The translations under genes and the position numbers were made by a program. Below, piece by piece: positions 20,349-29,105 of a stretch of 64,000 nt of DNA. Under the pieces are notes generated by a model that made no database searches, had not been told where the DNA came from, and saw only the letters and a list, made by a program, of their open reading frames with translations. This stretch comes from Thioflexithrix psekupsensis. Its GTDB lineage: Bacteria; Pseudomonadota; Gammaproteobacteria; Beggiatoales; Beggiatoaceae. The stretch spans positions 64,501 through 128,500 of the forward strand of contig NZ_MSLT01000024.1 of assembly GCF_002149925.1 (NCBI RefSeq). Reading direction: 5' to 3'. Position 1 is the first letter of the stretch. Every line of letters starts with the position of its first letter.

Positions 20349-21179
20349 CTAACCCGCGTCACAAAACAGCGGAATTAAAGCCTCTTGTAAGGGATAATTC
20401 CCGCTGTTTTCTCGTGAGGAACTGAAAAAATATTGAATATCCTCCCAAAATCGCTCACGCTTCACCCAATCGCAATTATTATTCATGCCTTCGCTAGAGG
20501 TATAATAACGTTTTATTTCCTCAAGTAATGCTAATAAAAATCTCGCTTGTTTCTCGGTGTTTTCATTAAGAAATTTAAAAGGAGATTGCGCGATAAAACT
20601 ATTTTCTCTTGGCATATTTTCAACAGAAAATTTAACCACTTGATAAGCTAAATCGCATTGGAGATCGTCTTTACATGGGTTGCCATTTCTAATCAATTCT
20701 TCATTGTTTTTGGCACGTAAAAACGAGTTAAATTGCTTGGCGGCCGCGTCGAGATATTCGGCACGTTTTAGCAAACTGTCCATTGTGACAGCGGGTTTAT
20801 TAAACAATGTGTTTAATGACGGATATTCCCGATCTAAAGGCAAAGTGATTAAAGCATAAAAATTAGAACTCGCCCGATAGTTTTTAACCAGTTGCCATTT
20901 GCTTTCTAAATCGGAAGTAAATAGCTTTGTGATTTCGCTTTGACAGGTTAAATCATCACCGATCAATTTTAAACTTATTAACTCTGCGCAGAATTCATTT
21001 TCAACAGTTTGGGAGGGAGAAGTTTTCCAGATGAATCCCTGTGGAGAAACAAGCAAAAAGCCCGCAACGGCTAATAAGATAATTAAAACAACAATAATGC
21101 CAATGAGCAAGGTATTATTAGAAGATATATTGCCAGATTCTCGTGATTTGGCGTTGGGTTTAATGGGGTCTTTCATCAT
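20349..21179 (-). CDS. Single-pass membrane protein of GTPase operon, unknown
   Basis: 276 residues from the ATG at 21179, which overlaps the TGA of the previous gene (ATGA). A short polar N-terminus, one membrane helix (TLLIGIIVVLIILLAVAGFLLV), then a helical domain of about 220 residues presumably outside the inner membrane. It has several Cys (CAELIS, LTCQSE, PCKDDLQCD, NNNCDW, LFCDAG), which suits a disulfide-containing periplasmic domain. Its plan (TM plus helical, Cys-containing domain) matches the C-terminal half of the 447-residue neighbour, so the two may be distantly related. I do not recognise a family. Last gene of the operon. Confidence 0.8.
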   Translation of the reverse strand: MMKDPIKPNAKSRESGNISSNNTLLIGIIVVLIILLAVAGFLLVSPQGFIWKTSPSQTVENEFCAELISLKLIGDDLTCQSEITKLFTSDLESKWQLVKNYRASSNFYALITLPLDREYPSLNTLFNKPAVTMDSLLKRAEYLDAAAKQFNSFLRAKNNEELIRNGNPCKDDLQCDLAYQVVKFSVENMPRENSFIAQSPFKFLNENTEKQARFLLALLEEIKRYYTSSEGMNNNCDWVKRERFWEDIQYFFSSSRENSGNYPLQEALIPLFCDAG

Positions 21180-22519
21180 GATGGTTGATTCCCTTGGTTG
21201 CATGGTAAAAACTTTTCTAACTTTTCTCTAATCTTACCAACGGTTTTTTTATTTTCCTCCGCTGGTAAAACACGTTCAATTGACTCCCAAACCTTGTTGT
21301 CGTCCTTTAAAAGCGCACAACAAGAGGCGACATCTTGGCAGGGCGCATTTTGGTTCATAGGCTGCCCTGTAGCGATTTTTGAAGATTGATCTGACTGCGA
21401 TTTTGACTGCGATTTGTCACCGACTAAAGGCTTTAAAACCTTAAAGAATTCATCTAAAACCGCAGCCCACTCGACATCCTCGTTGCTTAAAAATGGGGAA
21501 TCAGATAGTTCACCAATCTTCTTTGCCTCTTCAGAAATTGACTTAATGGCTTCATAACGGTTGATACAATTAGTATCTGTCTGATCACACGCAGTTCCTT
21601 TGTCTATCTCTTCAAAAAACGAGTCAAAAACACCCTTTAATCCACGCAAATTATCTCGACGAGCAATTAATTCTTCCATGTCTTTTAACCCAAAAAAATA
21701 AACGCTTTGCAGCTTTTTTCTGTATTCTTTCAAATCTAAAGTGATTAAACAATAATCCGCTTCAAATTCTGAGCGGCATTTTTGGAAATCTTCCATTTTT
21801 TCTGGCAACAAAACGGCTTCGCATTGCGTCCCAGCAAAAAGCTGTTTTTGTGAATCACTCAAGCCGTTGCATACTTTTTGTGCCTCTTTTGCCAAATCAA
21901 CAGGCTGTTCAATTTGATTTGATGCCTCTGGTGGATTTTCAGGAGTTTTATTTTCTGAGCTTGAGAAATAAAAAGCCAAAACAGCCACAATAAAAACTAA
22001 AACCGCAACCACACCCATAATTATTTTATTGGATGGTTTTGTCGATTTAGAAACAACGCTGTTTTTTTCAGGTAATGGAACGTGCAGTAAATCTGGGAAA
22101 ATATCGACAATTTCATTTTCCCATTGCGCTATATCAGGGTGTTTAAAAACAATGCCGCGGGCTTCTTTCCAATTAACTTGTTTCACCAATTCATCAAAAG
22201 CAGTGTCTAATTTATCTTTAAGCCATTGCGCGACTTTATCCCGTTGCGCAATGGAATAATTAGCGATGGCTGCATTCACCAAAACCAGCCATTCATCTCC
22301 CTGTCTTGCACCTGTGGAGGTTTGGGTTCTTTTAACGTGTACCGCAATAAAATCTTCACCCAAAATAAAGGGCGAATCAGTCCACGCCAATTGTTGACTG
22401 GCTTGCGCTAATTTGCGTTGTAAATCAACTTCCAAAAAGGGACATTGCGGCGAAACAATAAAACGATGATTTAATTCACCCGCCCGCGGTGTTTGACCAA
22501 TGAGATGAAAGGCTGTCAT
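21176..22519 (-). CDS. Membrane protein with N-terminal cytoplasmic domain, GTPase operon, unknown
   Basis: 447 residues from the ATG at 22519, two bases after the stop of the GTPase C-terminal part; an earlier in-frame start at 22537 would overlap that gene. An N-terminal domain of about 150 residues (opening TAFHLIGQTPRAGELNHRFIVSP) precedes one membrane helix (IIMGVVAVLVFIVAVLAFYF, about 165-185) and a long helical, Cys-containing region (QKVCNGL, TACDQTDTNCIN, CCALLK) likely in the periplasm. The C-terminus is rich in Ser/Gln (KSQSKSQSDQSSK) then ends with CNQGNQPS. Tight coupling suggests it works with the GTPase. No family recognised. Confidence 0.82.
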   Translation of the reverse strand: MTAFHLIGQTPRAGELNHRFIVSPQCPFLEVDLQRKLAQASQQLAWTDSPFILGEDFIAVHVKRTQTSTGARQGDEWLVLVNAAIANYSIAQRDKVAQWLKDKLDTAFDELVKQVNWKEARGIVFKHPDIAQWENEIVDIFPDLLHVPLPEKNSVVSKSTKPSNKIIMGVVAVLVFIVAVLAFYFSSSENKTPENPPEASNQIEQPVDLAKEAQKVCNGLSDSQKQLFAGTQCEAVLLPEKMEDFQKCRSEFEADYCLITLDLKEYRKKLQSVYFFGLKDMEELIARRDNLRGLKGVFDSFFEEIDKGTACDQTDTNCINRYEAIKSISEEAKKIGELSDSPFLSNEDVEWAAVLDEFFKVLKPLVGDKSQSKSQSDQSSKIATGQPMNQNAPCQDVASCCALLKDDNKVWESIERVLPAEENKKTVGKIREKLEKFLPCNQGNQPS

Positions 22520-22521
22520 GA

Positions 22522-23681
22522 TTATTGATATTTCCAATCAGGTAAAACAGGAGCTTGAGGATAACCAGTGAGTCCAAAATAGACACTAGCAGTCAGTGTG
22601 CCTTCTGTGTTGCGAAGATCAACTTTCTTGCCTGATGCTAATTCGACTGGAGTGGTTTCAAAAGTGGCACTGCCATTATTTGGTGTTGAGAACCAACCTT
22701 TGTAAGTCACTGTTATTGAAATCTCTAACTTTTTGTTAGAGGCTGCGCTAAAAGTCTGCATGGGTAGAGTAGTATTCACGTTATTTTCGGAACTAACGTC
22801 TTTTGTGACCTCTGCCTGTCCGTACATTCTAACCGCAAGTACGTTATCTCCCTCTTTTGCTCCCTGCCATTCGATACGAGTAATTTGCAGTTGCAAATTG
22901 GGAATGACTGCATTAGGGTCTATTTTAGACAGATATTCTCTGTACGCATTAACCTCACGCTGCATCGCTTTGAGTGGAGCTTCTTTCAAATAGCTATCTA
23001 AGTTTGAGAGCGTAGGATTGGGCTTGGCATTCTCATAAAGATGCTGATCTTGACGCTTGTCAACTTCCAATTTGAGTTTCTCTAACTCTGCATCAGTACC
23101 TTGGCGCAAGGAAACAGGTATATTTTGATAAGCTGACAAAATATTGTTCGCATTGTTGAACTGATCCTTTGCAAGTTCCTGATTGACTTGGTTTTTCAAA
23201 ATAGAAAGTGAACGTTGCGGAAAATCCTTAATCAAGGCCACCAATTCAGCATCGGTATCATCTTTGCGTTGACCCAAAACCTGTGCGGCAACGGTTAAAT
23301 TGCCTCCATTCATTGCATTGTTGTAAGAGACGAGAAACTCTTGCAAACTCTTCTGAGAAACCAGTTTCATATACTGCTCTGACATCTGATTTCTAAGTTT
23401 TTCAAATTCCGCACGCAATTCAGCATCAGAAACCAATGGAAACTTTCCTGACAAGTCGTTTAATTCGGCAAGTGATTGATTCAGTTTCTCCGCTTCATTA
23501 GCGAAAGTGGTAGCTTCTTGCTTTATTCTGGACAATGCGCTGCGATAGTCTGTGGTTTGCTGCTTGATTTTTGCCGTTAAAACCAACTCCTCCGCTGATA
23601 TGCGGTATGAACCATTGGGATAACGCTGCAAATAATCACTTGCCAAGCTAACTTGTGTGCCTAATTCACCGCTGGCTTTAA
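22522..23681 (-). pseudogene. C-terminal part of IS-interrupted GTPase gene
   Basis: The frame is open from the IS end down to TAA at 22522; the first ATG inside is at 23646. Joining it across the IS (removing one TA copy) continues the reading frame of 24817-25391 exactly: ...LWQTI-KASGELGTQ... . The region is helical and Gln/Leu-rich with several repeated ARL/ELEKL type helices, followed by a beta-rich C-terminal domain (LQLQITRIEWQGAKEGDNVLAVRMYG; TVTYKGWFSTPNNGSATFE) reminiscent of C2-like folds. By topology it should lie outside the inner membrane. As it stands it has no promoter or ribosome site of its own, so it is probably silent unless transcribed from the IS. Confidence 0.8.
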
Positions 23682-23683
23682 TA

Positions 23684-24814
23684 TACCAATTTTTTCAGAG
23701 TCGTATAATAATACTTTTTAAATAGGAGAGAATAATGAACAAGAGATATGAAGATTTAGAAGAGTTAATGTCAACAGGTGAAGCGAGAGAAGTGAAGCGA
23801 GCGATGGCAGTAAGAATGTCTTTGCTTGGTTTTGTGCGTGCGGAAGCGGCTTTAGCGTGTTGTGTCAGTGTGCAATTTGTGGATAAATGGAAAGCCATTT
23901 ATTTAGCGTCAGGGGTGGAAGGATTAAAGTTAGCGTATAAAGGCTCGCCAGGGTATTTAAAGCCGCGTGAACGAGAAGATGTGATTAATTGGATACAAGA
24001 AAAGAAGACAATAACAATAGAGGAACTAAAGAGATACTTAAAAGAGGAGTATGATGTTTTCTATTCTTCAAATACTTCTTATACTAAATTATTAGAAGAA
24101 GCGAATTTAAGTTATAAGAAGACACACAAAGAGAATTCGGCAAAAGATGAGGTAAAAGTAGAAGCTAAAAAAAAAGAGATTAAGGATTTAATAGATAAGG
24201 AGCGTGAACAGATAGAAAGTGGAGAGGTAATGTACTGGATGCAAGACGAAAGCCATCAGTTGTGGGGAGATATTTGTGGTTATGTTTGGTCGAAAAAAGG
24301 AGAAAGAACGTCAATAAAGATGAGTAATTATCGCACTTCTCAAACGTGGTATGGAGCGGTGAATATTTATACGGGAGAATTTATTTTAGATAGGGCAAAG
24401 AAAGCTGATACAAAATATACGATAGACTTTATTAACTGGCTCATTTACAGATATAAAGAAGCCCGTCATGTGATTATTTGGGATGGTGCAAGTTATCATC
24501 GTTCTGAAGGTTTAAGAACTTATTTAGAGAAATTAAATGGGGGACTTCCAGAATCAGAATGGAAAGTTCGTTTATTAAGATTTGCGCCCAATGCCCCAGA
24601 GCAAAATCCAGTCGAGGATATTTGGCTTCAAGGTAAGAATTGGGTCAGAAAGAATTTTCATCGTCTATCAAGCTTTAAAGAAGTCACTAGTATGTTTGAG
24701 ACCTTTTTGTCAGGTAAAGTGTTTAAGTTTAATAAAATTAAACAGTATCTTATACCTAATATCTAGCTAGATATTAGAACTTAATTTGTTTTTATATCTC
24801 ACATAATTTTGGTA
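23684..24814 (+). mobile_element. IS630-type insertion sequence, complete copy
   Basis: 1131 bp, flanked by TA duplications (23682-23683 and 24815-24816). Imperfect terminal inverted repeats: left TACCAATTTTTTCAGAG, right (reverse complement) TACCAAAATTATGTGAG. One transposase gene fills it. Its IS end supplies a stop codon to the disrupted host gene on the opposite strand. Confidence 0.93.
23735..24766 (+). CDS. IS630-family transposase
   Basis: 343 residues. An N-terminal helix-turn-helix pair (VRAEAALACCVSVQFVDKWK; winged region with EREDVINWIQEKK) is followed by a Lys/Glu-rich linker and the DDE core: first Asp in WMQDESHQLWG, second in VIIWDGASYHRSEG, Glu in LRFAPNAPEQNPVEDIW. These are the standard IS630/Tc1 spacings. 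The ribosome site AGGAGAG is good and the frame is intact, so the enzyme is probably functional. Confidence 0.95.
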   Translation: MNKRYEDLEELMSTGEAREVKRAMAVRMSLLGFVRAEAALACCVSVQFVDKWKAIYLASGVEGLKLAYKGSPGYLKPREREDVINWIQEKKTITIEELKRYLKEEYDVFYSSNTSYTKLLEEANLSYKKTHKENSAKDEVKVEAKKKEIKDLIDKEREQIESGEVMYWMQDESHQLWGDICGYVWSKKGERTSIKMSNYRTSQTWYGAVNIYTGEFILDRAKKADTKYTIDFINWLIYRYKEARHVIIWDGASYHRSEGLRTYLEKLNGGLPESEWKVRLLRFAPNAPEQNPVEDIWLQGKNWVRKNFHRLSSFKEVTSMFETFLSGKVFKFNKIKQYLIPNI

Positions 24815-24816
24815 TA

Positions 24817-25391
24817 GTTTGCCACAATTGCTCTTCACGATCACGTCGCAATTTATGCAACATTTCTTTGGCATTTTCCCGATCAAAAGTTAGGCGAGAC
24901 AAGCTATGGCGAAAACGCGGTGAATTGACATAATTCTCTAGCCAAATTTCAGCCGAATCGAGTGCCGTTTGCTCAATTTTTGGATTTTCAAGATTGCTCA
25001 AGTGTTGACGCAATTGAAAATGGTCTAAAACGCTTTCGGCAATTAATCCCACTAAGGCCAAAGAGAAAAAACCAACAACAGAACCAATCATGAGTTTTTT
25101 CTGGCAATTTTTCCCGATCTGCATAATTTCTTGAGCATAAGGGGATTCTTGGGGAAAACGAAGCAACAATTCTTGGCTTTTTCCCATGCACGAAAAAACA
25201 TCTTTTTTGGCAGTTTCTTGAAACCGCGCAAAATCAACTTCATCACAACGCTGTGCCAACCAAACAAATGGCTCTTCTAATCCAAAAGATTGCAAAGGAA
25301 TGCGGACTTGAGGACATTCAACTTGATGGCCGTCTTTATCGGTACTTGCCACTTGACTGCTGCCAAAAGCACTGATTAGGAAAAAGCTCAA
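24817..25391 (-). pseudogene. Middle part of GTPase gene: G5 motif, membrane helix
   Basis: Open from a TTG at 25391 to the IS (the frame ends in an IS-derived TAA at 24792). It starts SFFLISAFGSS, where SAFG is the G5 guanine-binding loop of a GTPase; the upstream frame carries G1 to G4 but lacks it. A Cys-containing soluble stretch, then one membrane helix (KLMIGSVVGFFSLALVGLIAESVL) and a helical segment follow. This is therefore the continuation of the gene at 25336-26184 in the +1 frame. A TTG start here is possible but would give a protein beginning in the middle of a GTPase fold. Confidence 0.78.
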
Positions 25392-26184
25392 AATTACCCT
25401 GAGACATCACGTTGCAAAGGGTATCATATAAACCCTTGTGGGCAGGATTTTTCTGATCTCCAATAAACTCATCCAATAACTTTTTTTGCACTGGAAAATT
25501 AAAGCGATTTTTAGGGATTTTAACAGGACGAGTTAAGTCAATATTAGGATTGGAAGATCGAAAAGAAGGCACGGGACAACTGGGCAGTGGTTTAAAGTCA
25601 GGAGACCAGCGATCCCATTTATTGACCACCATCGCCACGGGCATGTCAAAATTAGCTCCCTCCTGCTTGTGGCTGCGCACTTGGGCAAATACTCTGGATA
25701 GCCCATAAATGTTGTGATAAGTTTGTTCATTATCACGTGAATTAGCTTGCCGATTAGGGGCTTCTGCTAAAATCAAAATTCCGTCCAATTCAGAGAAAAT
25801 TTTACGCAAATTTTGCGCGATTTGGCTTTCATCTACGCGGGTGTTTAATAACTCTCCCGAATAATCAAAAATATCAATACGAAAAGTGCGGCCTTCAGGC
25901 GTGCCAAATTCATACTCGAAAATAAATTGATCACTAATTGCCGTAGGCGGGGGAACTTCTCCCTTAGTGATCTGCGTAATTGCCGCCTCCAACCATTGTT
26001 TGCCCGCTTTTAAGCGATTGGAATGCTCGCTGTTATCCAATTCACCCATAGGCAGCCAAAGCGCACTTAGACCGCTTGGACTGGGACGGCGCGGCATTCC
26101 CAATGCAGTTAAAATGCAGCTTTTGCCTGAGCCTGAATAACCAAACAAGCCAATTTTGTAAATTTTACGCTTAGTCTTTTCCAT
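25336..26184 (-). CDS. P-loop GTPase, N-terminal part (frameshifted gene)
   Basis: 282 residues as read. P-loop GYSGSGKS (about 15-22), G3 DYSGE (about 107-111) and G4 NKWD (188-191) are present; the expected G5 follows only in the other frame. The last roughly 20 residues (FELFPNQCFWQQSSGKYR) are the result of a frame slip: removing one T from the T4 run at 25390-25393 continues into LSFFLISAFGSS. The rebuilt gene, without the slip and the IS, would be about 842 residues: cytoplasmic GTPase, one membrane helix, large external region. It resembles conflict-associated bacterial GTPases in general plan only; I cannot assign it to a named family. Confidence 0.82.
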   Translation of the reverse strand: MEKTKRKIYKIGLFGYSGSGKSCILTALGMPRRPSPSGLSALWLPMGELDNSEHSNRLKAGKQWLEAAITQITKGEVPPPTAISDQFIFEYEFGTPEGRTFRIDIFDYSGELLNTRVDESQIAQNLRKIFSELDGILILAEAPNRQANSRDNEQTYHNIYGLSRVFAQVRSHKQEGANFDMPVAMVVNKWDRWSPDFKPLPSCPVPSFRSSNPNIDLTRPVKIPKNRFNFPVQKKLLDEFIGDQKNPAHKGLYDTLCNVMSQGNFELFPNQCFWQQSSGKYR

Positions 26185-26241
26185 TACAATATGCCTTAAT
26201 TAACCATAAATAATAAAAATGACATCTATCCCAAAAAAGAT

Positions 26242-28257
26242 TTAGAATAAATGCGCCTTACTGTTAGTAAACCACCAAACCGAATTATTTTTCTTAACCA
26301 ATAAATCGGCTGCTTTGGAGGAGTCAAGTGCCTGCTGTCTTTGTTCAGACAATTGAGTAAAGATGGCTCTACCTTTGTCATCAATCCGATGCTCAAGTTG
26401 AGAATAACAATCACTATTTGCAACGACTGGATTAGAATAGGCTAAAAAAGAACAGGCTAAAATCAGCGCACCTGCTTTAGCAAATGAGGAATTAATACTT
26501 ACCGTTGCTTTTTCATCCTTGCGCATAAATAAATCTACCTTACCTTTTTCAATCATCTGAAATGTCCCTTGATTCAGCAAAAACGCATCAGAAGATGTCG
26601 ATAAAATTCCAGCGAGAGGAAGGGAGGCATTAATGTCTGGATTGGGTTTCATTTGAGTTTTCATAATATCTGAAAAATGAGATAAACGGATGCCTTGCGA
26701 TAATTGAGCTTTAGAACGTTCCATAATTTCAGAAAGGAAAATATCTGCCCCCTCTTCAAAAAGATCAATTTCTTTAACCGCTTTTCCAGCCACTGAAGGC
26801 ATTTTTTTCATGAGTTTCCCCATTTGTTTATTAATTGCTTTTTTAGTTTGGGTCTTTGCAACTTGTTTTACGCCCGCAGACAATGCTTTAGAAACTACCC
26901 CTGAACCCGGTATGGGTACAACAGTAAAGATTACATCCGTTGCTACCAATAAGGCTTCCACGCCAGAAACATGTCTACCTTGTGCAGTTCTTACCACAGT
27001 TGCGAACGTACCGCCTCTATCCTGCCGACAAAGTTCAGCATTCAATCTGTCACGATCATTTTCTTTTAACCAATCATTAAGAAGAGAATCCACTCGACTT
27101 TCATCGCTATTTAACTTATGAATCGCAGAAGTTTCTGTACAATAGTCAAGGTTTTTTTCTAAGAAGCGATTAAACGACGGATTTTTACCCAAATTCACCA
27201 GTGGATATAAAATTTCATTTTTCTCTAATAACGCTTTTTCAATGCGATTTAATACCGCTGGTGGATAATGTTCTTTAAACAATAATTCAGCGGGCGTATA
27301 GCCAGTGACTTGTAAAGACCATAACCACGCTTTTAAAAACTGTTCCCCTTCTGGAATAGTGGCGACTTTCCAAAAATGAGCATCACTGGCATATAACACC
27401 AATGAAAACCCCGTTTCTTCCGAAGCCCGCAATAAACGCGGCCAGAAATAATCTCTAAAATTATCTCTAAATGATTCATCTTCAATCAAAAATGTGCGAA
27501 TCTTTGCCCCTTCTTGCAACAAAAATTGATACTGATTTATTAATTCATCAGAATCATCACTTCTTAATGCCGTTTCTAGCACATCTCTTAACCATTTTTC
27601 ATAAATAACAATGGCTTCTTTATCTCTAGGATTATCTCTAGGAAAAATAAATAGCGTTTCCGAATGCAATAAATGCTTTTCTTGTAAGCGACAAATTAAA
27701 TCTGAATTGCGCGACAAGGCCTGTGCCAATGCAGTGGCATCTCGTCTATTGCTGTGAAACATAAATAAACTGGTAAAATGTGCATAACAATCTTTATGAT
27801 AATCCACTAATTTGATAAACTCTGTCAGATCGCTATCCAGATTAATCATTAAGGCGGCCATTTCTGGATTTTTCTCCAGAAAAGACATTAACGCAGAAGA
27901 GACTTTTAAAGATTTTAACTGGAACAATAGATCATCCAAAAAACCTTTTTCAGTCAAATACAACAAACTAAACCATTCTTGATTTAATGCCAAAACAGCA
28001 GAGGCGGCTTGTTTTGTCCAACCTGCTTTGATCAATTGATCTTGCCAATGGGTCAATTGTTGAGAAAAATGGTCGGAACTGCTGACAGTCTCAGCTTGAG
28101 GCGAGTTTGCTTGAGAGGAAAGATCCGGCGATGAATCAGCCGTAAGAGAATTTGGCGAAGAATTTAGGACAGAATGCGTCGGCTCTCGCGTCCCATAGAC
28201 AACAATCACCACTGCCAATAACACAAAAAGCCCAAATGCGGTGTAGATAACTTTCAT
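26242..28257 (-). CDS. Large membrane-anchored protein of GTPase operon, unknown
   Basis: 671 residues. An N-terminal membrane helix (VIYTAFGLFVLLAVVIVVYG), a Ser/Pro/Asn-rich linker, then a long helical region up to about residue 420. A Gly/Val-rich segment (EALLVATDVIFTVVPIPGSGVVSKALSAGVKQVAK) suggests a membrane-active or amphipathic part, followed by basic helices and a second hydrophobic stretch (KAGALILACSFLAYSNPVVA). It is the first gene of the leftward operon, 57 bases before the GTPase. No enzyme motif or family recognised. The glycine-rich amphipathic segment would suit a membrane-inserting effector, which is speculation. Confidence 0.8.
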   Translation of the reverse strand: MKVIYTAFGLFVLLAVVIVVYGTREPTHSVLNSSPNSLTADSSPDLSSQANSPQAETVSSSDHFSQQLTHWQDQLIKAGWTKQAASAVLALNQEWFSLLYLTEKGFLDDLLFQLKSLKVSSALMSFLEKNPEMAALMINLDSDLTEFIKLVDYHKDCYAHFTSLFMFHSNRRDATALAQALSRNSDLICRLQEKHLLHSETLFIFPRDNPRDKEAIVIYEKWLRDVLETALRSDDSDELINQYQFLLQEGAKIRTFLIEDESFRDNFRDYFWPRLLRASEETGFSLVLYASDAHFWKVATIPEGEQFLKAWLWSLQVTGYTPAELLFKEHYPPAVLNRIEKALLEKNEILYPLVNLGKNPSFNRFLEKNLDYCTETSAIHKLNSDESRVDSLLNDWLKENDRDRLNAELCRQDRGGTFATVVRTAQGRHVSGVEALLVATDVIFTVVPIPGSGVVSKALSAGVKQVAKTQTKKAINKQMGKLMKKMPSVAGKAVKEIDLFEEGADIFLSEIMERSKAQLSQGIRLSHFSDIMKTQMKPNPDINASLPLAGILSTSSDAFLLNQGTFQMIEKGKVDLFMRKDEKATVSINSSFAKAGALILACSFLAYSNPVVANSDCYSQLEHRIDDKGRAIFTQLSEQRQQALDSSKAADLLVKKNNSVWWFTNSKAHLF

Positions 28258-28435
28258 GATGTATTCCTCAGTAAAAACTACGCCATTATAAATTGAATTT
28301 CGCCCTCTGTCGCATTATTTTTTATACAAATTAAGGTCTGGATCATCATTTAATCGCCGTTAAAGTAGTCGATAATGACGGCTTATAAAGTTTGGAGGTG
28401 AAGGGGAGGTTCGGAGAAATAGGGAGCGGAGACTC

Positions 28436-28487
28436 TTATTTTACTTTTATGATTTAAAGTAAAATAAGATAGTTTATATTTTACTTT
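28436..28487. promoter_or_regulatory. Operator-like palindrome with a third half-site upstream of fic remnant
   Basis: Perfect 12-bp arms TTATTTTACTTT (28436-28447) and AAAGTAAAATAA (28456-28467) around 8 bases, then the half-site TATTTTACTTT again at 28477-28487. It lies 24 bases before the ATG of the Fic fragment. The arrangement fits an autoregulatory operator. Confidence 0.6.
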
Positions 28488-28510
28488 CAAAAAAAATACA
28501 GGAAAAGTTG

Positions 28511-28687
28511 ATGAATATTAAAGATTTTATTGCAGGACAGTGGAGAGCAGGTTATCAGTATCAGTATTTTTTACCGACTTCAATTAACCAAGAATTTTAC
28601 TGGACAGATTCCAAACTAAACTCTCTTTTATCTCGTTCCTACATGCTACACAGGAATGCAGCCCAAATGCGCCGCGTCACGAATTAA
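28511..28687 (+). pseudogene. Fic-family protein, N-terminal remnant
   Basis: A 58-codon frame. Its first 40 residues (FIAGQWRAGYQYQYFLP, then INQEFYWTDSKLNSLL) look like the opening of Fic/DOC AMP-transferase proteins of the DUF4172/Fic_N type, which normally continue with EANRKLGEL and a HxFx(D/A)GNGR core. Here the similarity ends at a repeat (TCTCGTTCCTACATG) and the frame stops soon after; the Fic core is absent. It has an intact operator-like upstream region, so the gene was probably truncated by repeat insertion and deletion. Confidence 0.6.
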
Positions 28688-28740
28688 CTTAATGTGGCAC
28701 ATCGTGGCTGCATTCCTACAAACTTGTGGAGACAAGATAA
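28629..28740. repeat. REP-like palindromic repeat cutting the fic remnant
   Basis: Outer ends TATCTCGTTCC and, inverted, GTGGAGACAAGATA; inner perfect 11-bp arms GGAATGCAGCC (28653-28663) and GGCTGCATTCC (28706-28716). Related to the hairpins at 1064-1092 and 34391-34414. Confidence 0.6.
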
Positions 28741-28775
28741 AGTATTTTTCAGTTAGATACCGCACCGTACCGTTT

Positions 28776-29105
28776 TTATGTCTTATTGTCCCAACCAACA
28801 ACATATCCATCTTCCAGTATAATACGGAGCGCATATCTTCCGCGACCTGTTTTATTGTATTTCCATGTTTCTTTTGTCTTTGTTTTCATGACTTTTTTAT
28901 CAATATCCAATGGTTTACCTAAGGAATCTATTAACTGTTCAGTGGTTTGACCTTGCCAAAACATTTTCTTCATAATCATATCGACAATTTCTACATTACC
29001 ATACTTCAAAAGTAGTGCTTCCCGACGTTTTTCGTTCAAGTACTGCGAGTACCGTGATAAAGCAAACCAAACGATTCCAATGATAACTAAAACAAAAAAC
29101 TCCAT
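28776..29105 (-). CDS. Small membrane-anchored protein with BamE/SmpA- or DUF2845-like domain
   Basis: 109 residues. One N-terminal membrane helix (FFVLVIIGIVWFALS), a basic helix, then a small domain: FWQGQTTEQLIDSLGKPLDIDKKVMKTKTKETWKYN, then RYALRIILEDGYVVGWD. The W-x-G-x-T-x-E-Q-L-x-x-x-L-G-x-P pattern recalls BamE/SmpA and DUF2845 folds. Single gene with a clear ribosome site (AAGGAAC). Function unknown. Confidence 0.75.
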   Translation of the reverse strand: MEFFVLVIIGIVWFALSRYSQYLNEKRREALLLKYGNVEIVDMIMKKMFWQGQTTEQLIDSLGKPLDIDKKVMKTKTKETWKYNKTGRGRYALRIILEDGYVVGWDNKT

